From Megaustenia siamemsis (taxonomy: Eukaryota; Mollusca; Gastropoda; Stylommatophora; Ariophantidae), in the NCBI GenBank assembly GCA_032433765.1, contig JAVIAB010000092.1:67155666-67219665 (forward strand): a stretch of 64,000 nt of DNA, given 5' to 3'. The notes under the pieces are model-generated. The model made no database searches and was not told where the DNA came from. It worked only from the letters and a program-made list of their open reading frames with translations. A program made the translations under genes and the position numbers. This document shows, one piece after another, positions 9,789-20,230 of this stretch. Numbering within the stretch: the first letter of the stretch is position 1; each line of letters opens with the position of its first letter.

Positions 9789-12700
9789 TTAACCTCTTTG
9801 TAGAAGCATTTCCAATAGACATTCCAGAGAAGACTGCAGTAGATCACTAGCAACCAATTCTGTACTTTCTTCTCCACAACAGCCTGGAACATGCTGATTA
9901 AGCTCTCGTGCTCTCGGCTCGGTCCCATCATATGATTTTACATCACTTTTGAAGCAATCACTTAAAGCTGGCTCATTTAACATTGTGTCAGTAACTACAT
10001 AGAGTTTTTCTTTTATCGCAATTGACACGTCAACATTTTGGACTGTATTAAGTGAACCGTTAGTTCTGGACACAGAAATGTTGCTGCTTTCTGCTGTGCA
10101 CTTTTCTTTCTTATTTTCTACATTTTTTGTTTCACTAACAATGTCATCCGTTTCCGTTTTCTCTTTCAGTTCAATAGACACCTCATACTTTGAGACGTTT
10201 TCCTCATTATGAAGGTCATCATAAGTCATATTCTGGTTCTTTGTTTGCATGGTAATGATATTTATCAACTCTGGGTCATTGCTTCTGACATTTGTTGTGA
10301 AAGTGCCTGTTTTCACCCTGTTATTACTTCTCATATTCTCACTGTATTCATATATGAGCTCTCCTACACCATCCCCTTCGCCTGTAATGTTTAGCGTGTT
10401 CGTGTTTGCACATTTTCTCGATTTTCTTTTATATGAATGTGATATTAGTACAGGTATTTTCGTTTTAAAATGTTGAAATCGTTTTTGCCTCTGAAATGAA
10501 TGGCTATAGTTTGTGTTTTTCATAACTAGTTCATGCATTCCAGAGGATGGTAAAGTTTTCTCTTCATCAGATACTTCACATCCAGTTTTTGTATGAATGG
10601 GATTGACTTTCAAGTCACTATTATCATTATATGTTTTGTATTCTGAAGGCACTGGTGTTAAACATTTATTTCCAAGATGAATGCTATGAAGCAGGTTGTT
10701 TGTACATTTCTCTTTGCTTATCTTTAAGCTAAAGTTTTCTGCAGTAGACATACCAACAGGACTATTTGATGTTTCATCTAATAAACTAATTGATGGCACT
10801 TTAGCTTGTCCTGTTATGCTGATACCATTAGGTAGCATATTTCCTTTGGTAATACATTTTCCTCCATTTACATTAATGCCAATATTTATATCGCTAGAAG
10901 ATCTCTCTTCATTATTATAATTATCATTTCTGAGATTAGAGTTGAATACTTTTGCTTCTAAAAAGGTGTTCTTATTTGTGTGGCCAATAAAATTGTGTTC
11001 TTTATTATTTAGAAATTTTTGTGCTTGTAACATTTGGTTTATGTTACTGGTCATCTCTTTAGAAGAACCCCTAAAAAAACTTGTCATAAAACTGGAGAAA
11101 CGAGACCAAACTGTGGTTGGAGGTTTATTATCAATATCTTGTGGCAAGGCCAATTCATCAAGAACTTCTATCGTTGTCTTGTTTACCTTTGTATCAACAG
11201 ATTTGTATTTGGTAAACAAATCGCTAGAAATCTTATCCCGACCTTTACTTTCTTGTAACGGCAGCAAATGATCACTAGAAAGCTCTTTTTGCTCATTATT
11301 TTCCTGAATATGCCTCACTACATCTAAATTATCAGTTTGTTGACTTGTACTTTGAAAGTTATATTTTGCATCATCTGTTCTGCTACATTGATTCCAAACA
11401 TTTTCTGATTCTACCTGCCGAAGACTAAACAATTTATCAGGAACTTTCGTATGCACTTCACTCGAAAAGCATGAATCACCTAAAGTGTCATTGAATATTT
11501 CATCGTTTTTACATCGAGAAATATTTTTCTGGCAATTATTTAAGATTGAAAGGGAATCTGTTATCACATTATTATTAATAGGTGGAGTCAAAAATCCATC
11601 TTTTGTGCATTTTACTTGTGTGATTACAGATCCGATCTTATCAACATCAGGTATTGTGTTTGCATTTTGGGGTGGTGAAACTTTTGAACCTGAATCGCTT
11701 TGATAGAGAGCCATATATCGTTCCTCCATTTCTAATTTTTCACAATCATCTGCGTGATTAAGCTGTATGACATTTGACATAGATAGATCACTGACTACTG
11801 AGTTCTGTTCACTGATCGAAGATAGAATAGATCCAAGCAAGCATATTTGACCTGAATTATCCTTACAGAGATTCATCTCATGTTGACTGTTCATTTGTTT
11901 GATCTCAAAGCTTAATTTTGAATCGTGTATGTTCATTTTAGCGTCTTGCCCACATACACTTGCAACATCTAAAATATTACTCTCATTCAGAATATAGACA
12001 GAGAAGTCATCTTCAGGCATTCTCTTTGTGTCAACAGTTACTGTAGGACATTGATCTCCTTGCGACAGATGTTCCTGTCCTAGGATTTCTTTATATCCTG
12101 CGCAATATGTTGATTTGCCTCTAATTTTGTAATTTAATAAAGTTGTTTCAACATCTGCGGTATGTAGTGAAGTTTCTTTTTCATCTTCATTGTTCGTCTC
12201 TCCATCTTTATTATTTATTGAAACTGTTGGAGCAGTTGTGTGAATGATGTCACAGATTGCAACTCTACCATAGACATTATTGTTATCAATGCAAACACAA
12301 TTATTTTCAGTTTGAGAAATTTTTTCACATATCATATTTCTCTTACATGCTACAGACACTGGATCATCTCTGGTAGCATCTTTATTTCCTATTAAATTAA
12401 CAAAACTTTGACAACATTTGTCATTTTCAGCAGTTTTTAAAACGGATGCTTGTTGCAGTGATGGTTCCAATTTCAGAGATCTCTTTTCTAAAACTGTGTC
12501 AGAACCATCTTTAACTTTACTCTGCATGTTAACTTCAAAGTCTCCTCCGCCATATTTTGCTCGATCAACATCACTAACTCTGTAGTTGAGCATCGATTCC
12601 ATATTAATGTCTACTAATCGCTTCCATTCTGTCATTGGATTCCTTGTTAGATGTTTTAACTTTCCATGTGATTCATTTTCTGGGGTTTCCCTACTTTTTA

Positions 12701-15700
12701 TCCAAGACTGGTTTAAATTGGAAAAATGTCGTTTGCTGTTTGCTGCCGGTTCAAGTTCTAAATGTTGTATTGAAATATAATCATTGTTTTCACCATGTCT
12801 TCTCTTGCATTCTTCAGCGGCAGATTTTGCACGAGTAATGCAACAGTGTGTCATTTTAACATCAACAGATGAGGTGGTACCAACAGTTTCATATTTCACA
12901 CTACCAGTTTTACATTTTCTTTCCCGTCCTCGTCTATTTCTTACTGCAATATTCCCTACACTACAGCACTTATGTATTCTCTTCTGTTTAAATGTTTGAA
13001 GAGGTTGTAAGCCAACTGTGTTGGTGCATATCTTTTTAGAAGATGAATATACCCCTGAATAACCATCTCCACAACTAAAATTTTTTACTGAATTGTATTC
13101 ACCTTGAACATTTGTCATTCCAGGTATATATATTTCTTGAGTGCCATCATATGAATTTGTACAACATTGGACACCTTCTGCCAACCAGTATGTTGTGTCA
13201 ATATTAATTGGATTTAAACTTGCCATTCTTGAAACGGTGGTTTTTTGAGCAGCAGGACTGGCGTTGGCTGTTTCGTAGTAATAACTCTCTGTACCATCCT
13301 CATTAATGTCCTTGACATTCAACATAAATTTAGTTGTATTCATATTTAAGATTGAGGTCTCACTGGATATTAGTGTCTGTTCATAATTCTTATCCACGTA
13401 TTTGCTAATTATATTTTCTAAACAAACTACACTATCTATGTCACAAAGACCAGACTGACACTTTATCTTGAGCAGTTCAGTGCAATCTGTTACTTTCTCG
13501 TTGCTCAAAATCTGTGTACTAGTTTTCTCATTACTCAAAACTCGTACACTTGATTTATCATTACACAAATTTCGTGTTCTAGTTTTACTATCATAAAAGT
13601 CCAGTGCATTGATGTTCCCATCACCTGTGACTTTATCAGTTACATTCTCATTATCTAACTCTTTTTTGATAAATTTTGCATTACTCAAGTTTCGTCTGTT
13701 TACTTTTCTGTTCTTGGAGTCTCTTATATTGATTTTTCCATTACTTATTGAACTTTTTCTGACATTGTCATTACTCATGTCACTTCTATCTTTACCTTTA
13801 TGTATGTCTCCTGTGTTTGTTTTACCATTACTATCACTAAGGCCTCCTGTGATGTATTTATCTTTATCAGTCCCTATTTTACTGTTATTCATGTCTCTGA
13901 TATATGTTTTACCATTAATCTTGTCAGATGTGCTTGAATTATCATTATTATTAATAATGTCTGCGCTGTTTATATCATTACTCAAGACTTTCTCGCAGTT
14001 ACTCAAATCTCTTATATTTTGTTTACAAATTCCCAAGTCTCTTGTACTGTCTTTACCATTATCAAGGTCTCTTGTATGGGAATTACAACTTTTCAGTTCA
14101 CCTGTTTTTGTTGTATCATTACTGAAATTTATTTTACTCAGATCTCTAGTAATTATTTTACCATTGCTTACGTTTTCTTTACCATTATACAAATCACTTG
14201 TTACATTACTCAAGTTTCTTTGGTCTTTACTCAAGTTTTTTTTAGCACTGTTAAGGTCTCCTGAATTTGTCTTACCAATACTTTGGTCTTGTGTATTTGT
14301 TTTACCATTACTCGGATCTCTGTTAACATTACTCAGATCTCTGTTACCGTTACTCAAATCTCTGTTACCGTTACTCAAATCTCTGTTACCATTACTCAAA
14401 TCTCTGTTACCGTTACTCAAATCTCTGTTACCATTACTCAGATCTCTGTTACCGTTACTCAAATCTCTGTTACCATTACTCAAATCTCTGTTACCGTTAC
14501 TCAAATCTCTGTTACCATTACTCAAATCTCTGTTACCGTTACTGAGATCTCTGTTACCATTACTCAGATCTCTGTTACCGTTACTCAAATCTCTGTTACC
14601 ATTACTCAGATCTCTGTTACCGTTACTCAAATCTCTGTTAACATTACTCAGATCTCTGTTACCATTACTCAAATCTCTGTTACCGTTACTCAAATCTCTG
14701 TTACCATTACTCAAATCTCTGTTACCGTTACTCAAATCTCTGTTACCATTACTGAGATCTCTGTTACCGTTACTCAAATCTCTGTTACCATTACTCAAAT
14801 CTCTGTTACCATTACTCAAATCTCTGTTACCATTACTCAAATCTCTGTTACCATTACTCAAATCTCTGTTACCATTACTCAAATCTCTGTTACCGTTACT
14901 CAAGTCTCTTTTACCATTACTCAAGTCTCTTTTACCATTGCTCAAGTTTCTTTTACTTAGATCTCTTTTACTCAAGTATCTTTTATCATTACTCAAGTCG
15001 CTTTTACCATTACTCAAGTCTCTGTTACCATTACTAAGATCTCTTTTACCATTACTCATGTCTCTGTTACCATTACTCAAGTCTCTGTTACCATTACTCA
15101 GAACGCTTTTACCATTACTCAAGTCTTTGTTACCATTACTCAAGTCTCTGTTACCATTACTCAGGTCTCTTTTACCATTACTCAAGTCTCTGTTACCATT
15201 AATCAAGACTCTTTTACCATTACTCGGATCTCTTTTACCATTACTCAAGTCTCTTTTACCATTACTCAAGTCTCTTTTACCATTACTCAAATCCCTTTTA
15301 CCATTATTCAAGCCTCTGTTACTGCGACTGTATTCTTTTTTACCATTACTTAAGCCTCTTGTACTTCTTTTACCATTACATAAGTCTCTTCTATCGTAGC
15401 TCGAGTCTCTTTTGCCATTACTCAAGTCTCTTCTATCGTAGCTCGAGTCTCTTTTACCATTACTCAAGTCTCTTCTATCGTAGCTCAAGTCTCTTTTAAC
15501 ATTATCTTTCTTTTCACCACTTAGATCTCTTGCGTTTGCTTTATCATTACTCAAGTTGTTTGTACTTAGCCTGCCATTGCTAAAGTCTCTTGCATGCACT
15601 TTAACATTTCTCAGAACTCGTGTACCTGTTGTATCCTTACTAATATCTCTTGTACTTTCTTTATTACTAATGAAGTCGTTTGTATTGCTCAAGTTTCTTG

Positions 15701-16895
15701 CCCTTGCACAATCATTACTTAAACTTCTTGTATATGTTTTTTCAATGTTCCAGTTCCCTACTTTAAGTGTACCATTATTCAAATATGTTATATAAGATTT
15801 ATCATTATCCCTTACACTTATTTCACTCAGTTCTCTTGTACCAGCTTTACAATTACTCAAGTCTCTTAGATCATTCATTATATCTTTTTTATTATTAATC
15901 AAGTCTTTTTTATCATTACTCAAACTTCTATTACAATTTTTTAAATCTGTTTTACCTTTACCCAAAGCACGTTTATAATTACTTAGATCTCTTTTATTTA
16001 TTTCATGATTGTTCAAGTCTCTTGTAATTACATTTCCTCTACTCATATTTTCTGTGTTATTCAATGCTATTGTTGTGTAGTTCAGTTTATCTGCCTCTTT
16101 GTTATCTCCATCTGCCGCGCTATCATTTTTTAAACTTAGTTGCAGATTTACACATTCCTCATTAGTACTGATTCCATCGTTGTTTTCAGTCTTCTTAACA
16201 ATACAATCTTCTGTATTTTTATAATCAGCAGAACATTTTCCATCATAACCTGCTTCATTCACCAAACACATGTTTGCTTCCATTGTCTCTTTATCGTGCA
16301 ATCTGTTTGAAACCTCCGCATTACAACCTGTTACAAAATTGTAGTCTAGATGGAATAATCTAGAATCCGTTTCTAAATTTAAACAAATGTTACTTGCGTT
16401 GCTATGGTTGTTAGTCAAATTTCCCTCAGATTTGTGTAAATTTTCTTCCAGGACATTATTGTCATCAAATAAACTAATCTCATTATTGTGTACATGTCGT
16501 TTACAATCACATTCGTCATCAACAATTAAATCAATGCAAAGAGGTTCTTGATTTTCTTCTGTTTGATTTGCTTCAGAAGTTCTACTAAATATTTTATCAT
16601 CAGCACCATTGCTTCCCGGGTCTATTTTTTCATCTAAATGACTCGGTTCAGTTTGATGACAACAAACATCAAATTCTTCATTCCTTTCGCTCAAAAGTTC
16701 ATGGCTACAGATACTTGCGTCATCTCTTACCTCGGAATTAGTATGTTTCTGTTCAGCTTGAGAGCTACAACTATCCAGCTTGCTACTTGAAACATTAAGA
16801 ATTGAGCATGTCGATCTTGTTTTCTGCATGGATTCTATGTTGCTCTCTATCATTCTTTTCCACTCTGTCAGTGGATCTCTCAACAGCGACTTCAT
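9789..16895 (-). CDS. Large single-exon protein with RDLSNGN repeats, function unknown
   Basis: An uninterrupted frame of 2368 residues starts at an ATG with an in-frame stop two codons upstream. The protein is polar (Asn, Ser, Lys, Asp) with no signal peptide or membrane segment, so it is probably cytoplasmic or nuclear and largely disordered. Residues about 288-1133 are repeats: at the edges about ten residues long around a (T/A)RxLSNxK core, in the middle (about 660-865) exact heptads RDLSNGN. A motif near the N-terminus, DPLTEWKRMIESNIESM, recurs near residue 1411 as NPMTEWKRLVDINMESM. Residues about 1922-1952 contain TVWSRFSSFMTSFF, and the C-terminus is Leu-rich (LLQSSLECLLEMLLQ). No enzyme motif was found. 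A frame this long without a stop is hard to explain as non-coding, although expression and upstream exons are unproved. Confidence 0.8.
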   Translation of the reverse strand: MKSLLRDPLTEWKRMIESNIESMQKTRSTCSILNVSSSKLDSCSSQAEQKHTNSEVRDDASICSHELLSERNEEFDVCCHQTEPSHLDEKIDPGSNGADDKIFSRTSEANQTEENQEPLCIDLIVDDECDCKRHVHNNEISLFDDNNVLEENLHKSEGNLTNNHSNASNICLNLETDSRLFHLDYNFVTGCNAEVSNRLHDKETMEANMCLVNEAGYDGKCSADYKNTEDCIVKKTENNDGISTNEECVNLQLSLKNDSAADGDNKEADKLNYTTIALNNTENMSRGNVITRDLNNHEINKRDLSNYKRALGKGKTDLKNCNRSLSNDKKDLINNKKDIMNDLRDLSNCKAGTRELSEISVRDNDKSYITYLNNGTLKVGNWNIEKTYTRSLSNDCARARNLSNTNDFISNKESTRDISKDTTGTRVLRNVKVHARDFSNGRLSTNNLSNDKANARDLSGEKKDNVKRDLSYDRRDLSNGKRDSSYDRRDLSNGKRDSSYDRRDLCNGKRSTRGLSNGKKEYSRSNRGLNNGKRDLSNGKRDLSNGKRDLSNGKRDPSNGKRVLINGNRDLSNGKRDLSNGNRDLSNGNKDLSNGKSVLSNGNRDLSNGNRDMSNGKRDLSNGNRDLSNGKSDLSNDKRYLSKRDLSKRNLSNGKRDLSNGKRDLSNGNRDLSNGNRDLSNGNRDLSNGNRDLSNGNRDLSNGNRDLSNGNRDLSNGNRDLSNGNRDLSNGNRDLSNGNRDLSNGNRDLSNVNRDLSNGNRDLSNGNRDLSNGNRDLSNGNRDLSNGNRDLSNGNRDLSNGNRDLSNGNRDLSNGNRDLSNGNRDLSNGNRDLSNGNRDLSNGNRDLSNGNRDLSNVNRDPSNGKTNTQDQSIGKTNSGDLNSAKKNLSKDQRNLSNVTSDLYNGKENVSNGKIITRDLSKINFSNDTTKTGELKSCNSHTRDLDNGKDSTRDLGICKQNIRDLSNCEKVLSNDINSADIINNNDNSSTSDKINGKTYIRDMNNSKIGTDKDKYITGGLSDSNGKTNTGDIHKGKDRSDMSNDNVRKSSISNGKINIRDSKNRKVNRRNLSNAKFIKKELDNENVTDKVTGDGNINALDFYDSKTRTRNLCNDKSSVRVLSNEKTSTQILSNEKVTDCTELLKIKCQSGLCDIDSVVCLENIISKYVDKNYEQTLISSETSILNMNTTKFMLNVKDINEDGTESYYYETANASPAAQKTTVSRMASLNPINIDTTYWLAEGVQCCTNSYDGTQEIYIPGMTNVQGEYNSVKNFSCGDGYSGVYSSSKKICTNTVGLQPLQTFKQKRIHKCCSVGNIAVRNRRGRERKCKTGSVKYETVGTTSSVDVKMTHCCITRAKSAAEECKRRHGENNDYISIQHLELEPAANSKRHFSNLNQSWIKSRETPENESHGKLKHLTRNPMTEWKRLVDINMESMLNYRVSDVDRAKYGGGDFEVNMQSKVKDGSDTVLEKRSLKLEPSLQQASVLKTAENDKCCQSFVNLIGNKDATRDDPVSVACKRNMICEKISQTENNCVCIDNNNVYGRVAICDIIHTTAPTVSINNKDGETNNEDEKETSLHTADVETTLLNYKIRGKSTYCAGYKEILGQEHLSQGDQCPTVTVDTKRMPEDDFSVYILNESNILDVASVCGQDAKMNIHDSKLSFEIKQMNSQHEMNLCKDNSGQICLLGSILSSISEQNSVVSDLSMSNVIQLNHADDCEKLEMEERYMALYQSDSGSKVSPPQNANTIPDVDKIGSVITQVKCTKDGFLTPPINNNVITDSLSILNNCQKNISRCKNDEIFNDTLGDSCFSSEVHTKVPDKLFSLRQVESENVWNQCSRTDDAKYNFQSTSQQTDNLDVVRHIQENNEQKELSSDHLLPLQESKGRDKISSDLFTKYKSVDTKVNKTTIEVLDELALPQDIDNKPPTTVWSRFSSFMTSFFRGSSKEMTSNINQMLQAQKFLNNKEHNFIGHTNKNTFLEAKVFNSNLRNDNYNNEERSSSDINIGINVNGGKCITKGNMLPNGISITGQAKVPSISLLDETSNSPVGMSTAENFSLKISKEKCTNNLLHSIHLGNKCLTPVPSEYKTYNDNSDLKVNPIHTKTGCEVSDEEKTLPSSGMHELVMKNTNYSHSFQRQKRFQHFKTKIPVLISHSYKRKSRKCANTNTLNITGEGDGVGELIYEYSENMRSNNRVKTGTFTTNVRSNDPELINIITMQTKNQNMTYDDLHNEENVSKYEVSIELKEKTETDDIVSETKNVENKKEKCTAESSNISVSRTNGSLNTVQNVDVSIAIKEKLYVVTDTMLNEPALSDCFKSDVKSYDGTEPRARELNQHVPGCCGEESTELVASDLLQSSLECLLEMLLQRG
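14303..14920 (-). repeat. 21-bp coding minisatellite (heptad RDLSNGN, about 29 units)
   Basis: Tandem 21-bp units lie in frame inside the large protein. Successive units alternate AAC and AAT for the same Asn over much of the array, so the DNA period is 42 bp while the protein period is 7 residues. Two units have Val for Gly (SNVN). Units flanking the core carry Lys instead of the last Asn (RDLSNGK). Confidence 0.95.
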
Positions 16896-16899
16896 ATTT

Positions 16900-17639
16900 C
16901 ATTGGTCAAGAATCAAAACAATTATTATTATTTTATTATCATTTTATCATATTTCACAATTCTGGAGTGATGAATTTCCTGTTTCCTTAAGTTCTTATTT
17001 TTTTAAAAATTCATAATAATTGTCTGAGAACCTATGTCAACAGTGCAACAGACATGTTTCTTTTTGTTGTGTGTTAAAATTTTTATCAAAAATCGATGAC
17101 GTAAAATTGGCAAACCAAGATGGTGGAATGAAGTTCATGTTCTCTCGATCGCTGCAGAAATTGCATTTTAGGACTGATTAATGTCGGCTCTCCATTGCAA
17201 TTTTCTGCATTAAAGTAAAAATGATGTTCTACTTAATAAATCTGCACCGATGAAGCGGATAAGTCCGGCTTGTTGCAGGAACTATTGGGTTAAGTACTCT
17301 GTGCACACTGTTAACTGTGTGTTTTATCCGTTTTGATCATGTTTCGATATTACAATTGTTTACGATGAAAGCTGATATATGACAGGGAACAGTTGGCTGT
17401 GTTTACTTTCTGTGCAGTTTCGCCTTATGTTTTTTGGCGTGGGCTGAGACTGCTATGATGGGAACTACAGCTAACTTTCTTTGTTTGGGAGATGAGTTAG
17501 TAATTCGGATGATTCCACTGGCACGGACGGTTGAGCAACTATGGATTTTAATTCGTTTGCAGAGATGCCAGGGTCTTCCATAACCATAACCACAGCAAAA
17601 CAACAGAAACAAGTCAACGTTGGTCTCTCTAAGAGGGTT
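16900..17639. promoter_or_regulatory. Upstream region of the large reading frame
   Basis: On the minus strand a CCAAT sequence lies about 10 bases before the ATG. On the plus strand AACCAAGATGGTGG at about 17115 resembles a YY1-type CAAGATGG element. No TATA box or exon was convincing. Small frames at 17403-17740 have no family features. Confidence 0.3.
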
Positions 17640-18240
17640 AAGGCATAAAAATGCGAAGCTGCAGTAAAGCTGAATATAAGGAAAAATAAAAAAATAAAAA
17701 AATGGTATGTAAGAAGCTTTACGTGACGAGTGGACGACACAGACTAAACAACGTTTCGGCTCAATAGGCCTTCATCAGGAACAAACAAAAAAAAACACAC
17801 ACAAAACTAATAACGAAACAACCAAAACAAAAACAATCGAAATGCGTTAAAGAAAACACAATAGAAAACTATCCTGTCAAATCCAAAATGAAATCGTAAC
17901 CAAGTGCGGCTGTCGTGAAACGTGCAAAAAAGTGCGTAAATGTACACAGAACCAGAGGAGTTCATACAGGGGTCAGTGTGCAAACACAAAGGAGAAAGAA
18001 TCGATTAGTGGACTAAAATGTGTAAAAAGATGGTAAGAGTGAGATGTCTGAGAGTGGGGTACAATAACAACAAATGAGGGGTAAGGAGCACAGGAAAAAA
18101 AAAAGTATAGAGGAGAAAACCGAAGTGTCTCATAAGGGACTAGAGGAGAAGAACTATAAAAAGCATGGCATAGTAAGTAGACCAAAGAACCCAAATATGT
18201 GTAGTAGAGAAGGCTATGCAAAAGGGAAAGAGCAACCAAA
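17640..18240 (-). mobile_element. Penelope-like element terminal repeat (pLTR-like), degenerate
   Basis: On the plus strand it shares ATGCGAAGCTGC, GTAAAGCTGA, AGCTTTACGTG, AACGTTTCGGC and AGGCCTTCATCAGGAACAA with the arms of the element at 25858-27480. On the minus strand 17778-17753 reads CTGATGA, a short GGC/GCC hairpin, then GAAAC, the order of a hammerhead ribozyme core. The rest, to about 18240, is A-rich without a frame. Confidence 0.55.
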
Positions 18241-18244
18241 TCGA

Positions 18245-18400
18245 GTTTCTCTAAGAGCTTGTATTTTTTTCACCGAAGCAAATAGATGTGAAACGTGGAC
18301 TAACGTATCTCTGTAGTAGCTATAAATGCCTTCGAATGTAGATGTTATAAAAGAATACTCAGAATACAATGGACAGAACTAAGTACAAACCTGTCTATTT
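18245..18400 (+). mobile_element. Decayed LINE RT C-terminal fragment
   Basis: Broken frames read CETWT, then INAFECRCYKRILRIQWTE, the standard order after the RT core. Too short and decayed to assign to a family. Confidence 0.55.
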
Positions 18401-18424
18401 CGCAAAACCCTTATACATTACTAA

Positions 18425-19060
18425 TCTATATATCGACTTTTCGAGCCGTAACCGGTCCGTAGGGACCGTAGGGATACTTTTTTCCTGTTTCGAAATCTTT
18501 CTTATTAGCAGTCCCAATACTTGCAAAGATCTTTTATCAAGTTTCGCTATTTGTTTCTGTTCTGTGCAAGCATCTCGATCTCATTGAGAGAGCAGATTCC
18601 TGCTGCCTTTGCCTCTCTGATTAATTTTCTTCTCAATGTTTCTCTGGGTCGGCCTCTTTCCTCCTATCTGCTGTTTCCTACCTTATGGCTTGCATTACTA
18701 TTCGATTATTACCTCTTCTCATCACATGTCCAACATATGTCCATCGTCTTTTCTTGATTACTGATGATATTAGTGGTTGATTGGCGATTTCTCTAATTTC
18801 CTCATTTGCTTTGAATTCGTTCCACGCTATGCCAAGTATTTTCCTTACACATTTATTGACAAATGCGCTCAACTTTGTTTTAATATCTTTTGTTGTTTTC
18901 AATCTCTCGCATGCATACGTAAAGGTTGATGGTACGTTTGATTTGAATAGTTTAAATTTTGTTTTTGTGCTGATGAGTTCTGATTTCCACAACTTTTCAT
19001 GGCTTCTGAAAGACATTGCTGCTCAGTCCACTTCAGTCTTCGTCGACCTAGTCTGACTTG
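18425..19060 (-). mobile_element. LINE family A, 3' fragment
   Basis: Antisense copy. It has the family's 3' end (CTTTTCGAGCCGTAACCGG on the plus strand) and a 112-residue frame at 18678-19016: MSFRSHEKLWKSELIS, ACERLKTTKDI, RKILGIAWNEFKANEEIRE, RRWTYVGHVMRRGNNRI. It is more diverged than the copies at 32 and 57 kb. It abuts a family T element. Confidence 0.85.
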
Positions 19061-20230
19061 TAGCCTCGTCTCCAAGGTGATTTTTAGGAGTCTATTATTC
19101 ATTATGTTTTTTTACATGTCCAACAAATTTCAGTTGTATTTTTCGAATTATGTTAAGTTCTTTTTTTATCATTCTCAGCTGATTCTGAACTTCCTTCTTT
19201 GTCTTTTTTTCTTTCCACCAAATTCTCCACATTTTTCTAAAGATCCACATTTCAAAGGCATCAATTTTCTGCTCTGTTTTCTTATATTTAATGTCCATGC
19301 TTCTGCACCACACATGAATGTTGAGCAAATATAGTATTTTGCTATTCGTAGTTTTAGTTCTGGTGTTATTCTCTTTGATATGAGCATATCTTTCATGTTG
19401 TTAAAATTGGTTCTTGCCATTCCTATTCTTTTGTTTATTTCTGTTTTACATTTTCCATCATTCGTTACATGTCCAAGGAAGCAATATTCTTCAACTTTCT
19501 AGGTTTTTCTCCGTCTTCTTCAATATTTCCTTGTATATTTTGTCTTTACTTTACTAATAATCATAGTTTTAATATTTTTAATATTTATTTCGAATCCATA
19601 TTCTTTGCTTGTCTTGTTTATTTTGTTCACTAGTTGTAGGTCTTCTGGATTTTCTGCCATTACTCATCATCATGTCTTAGATTATTGATTATATATCCAT
19701 TGATGTTTGATGTGTTATTGACATATCATTCCCATGATGTCTTTGAATATCTAATCAGCGTATAAGTTAAATAGCTATGGTGATAGAATGCAGCCCTGTC
19801 CTATTCTTCTTTTCATATCAATAAGTGCAGAGTTCTCATTGTTGTACATTATCACAGCTGCTTGTTCCAAGTATAAATTACATATCAGTCTATGGCAGCA
19901 TCATATAGATTTACATCTTTCAGGGATTTTATTTTTTGTTTATAGTGTATGCTGTCATAAGATTTAGTATAGATTGAAACATGCATACATTGGTTTGTTT
20001 ATTGCTATGTATTTTCTAATTAATATTCTCATGCAAGTGATGGCTTCTCTTATCCGACTATTCTTTCTAAATCCAAAATGTTGTTCTGTTAGTTCTAAAT
20101 TGATTTCATTTTGAATTTTTCCCTGTATAACTTGAAGCAAGATATTTATTATATGGCTCTTCAAACTTATTGTTCTAAAGTCACTACACTCCACAGTATC
20201 AGTCTTCTTAGGCAAGGCAATAAATATTCA
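19061..20230 (-). mobile_element. LINE family T relative, RT fragment
   Basis: Minus-strand frames run from the RT palm entry (FRTISLKSHIINILLQVI, then EQHFGFRKNSRIREAI, at 20215-19964) to the C-terminal region (MARTNFNNMKDMLISKRITP, CGAEAWTLNIRK, FVGHVKKHNE, ending about 19095). Numerous frameshifts. It is the longest family T relative in the window. Confidence 0.8.

Noticed and set aside
13609..15399. 596-residue plus-strand frame (SLLPLLK repeats) and a second plus frame at 14283-14960
   Set aside because: They are antisense shadows of the 21-bp coding repeat: a unit divisible by three without stops keeps other frames open. No family features; composition is only repeat-derived.
17973..18316. 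Frames of 80-88 residues on both strands
   Set aside because: They lie in A-rich Penelope-like terminal sequence, show no family motif and shadow each other.
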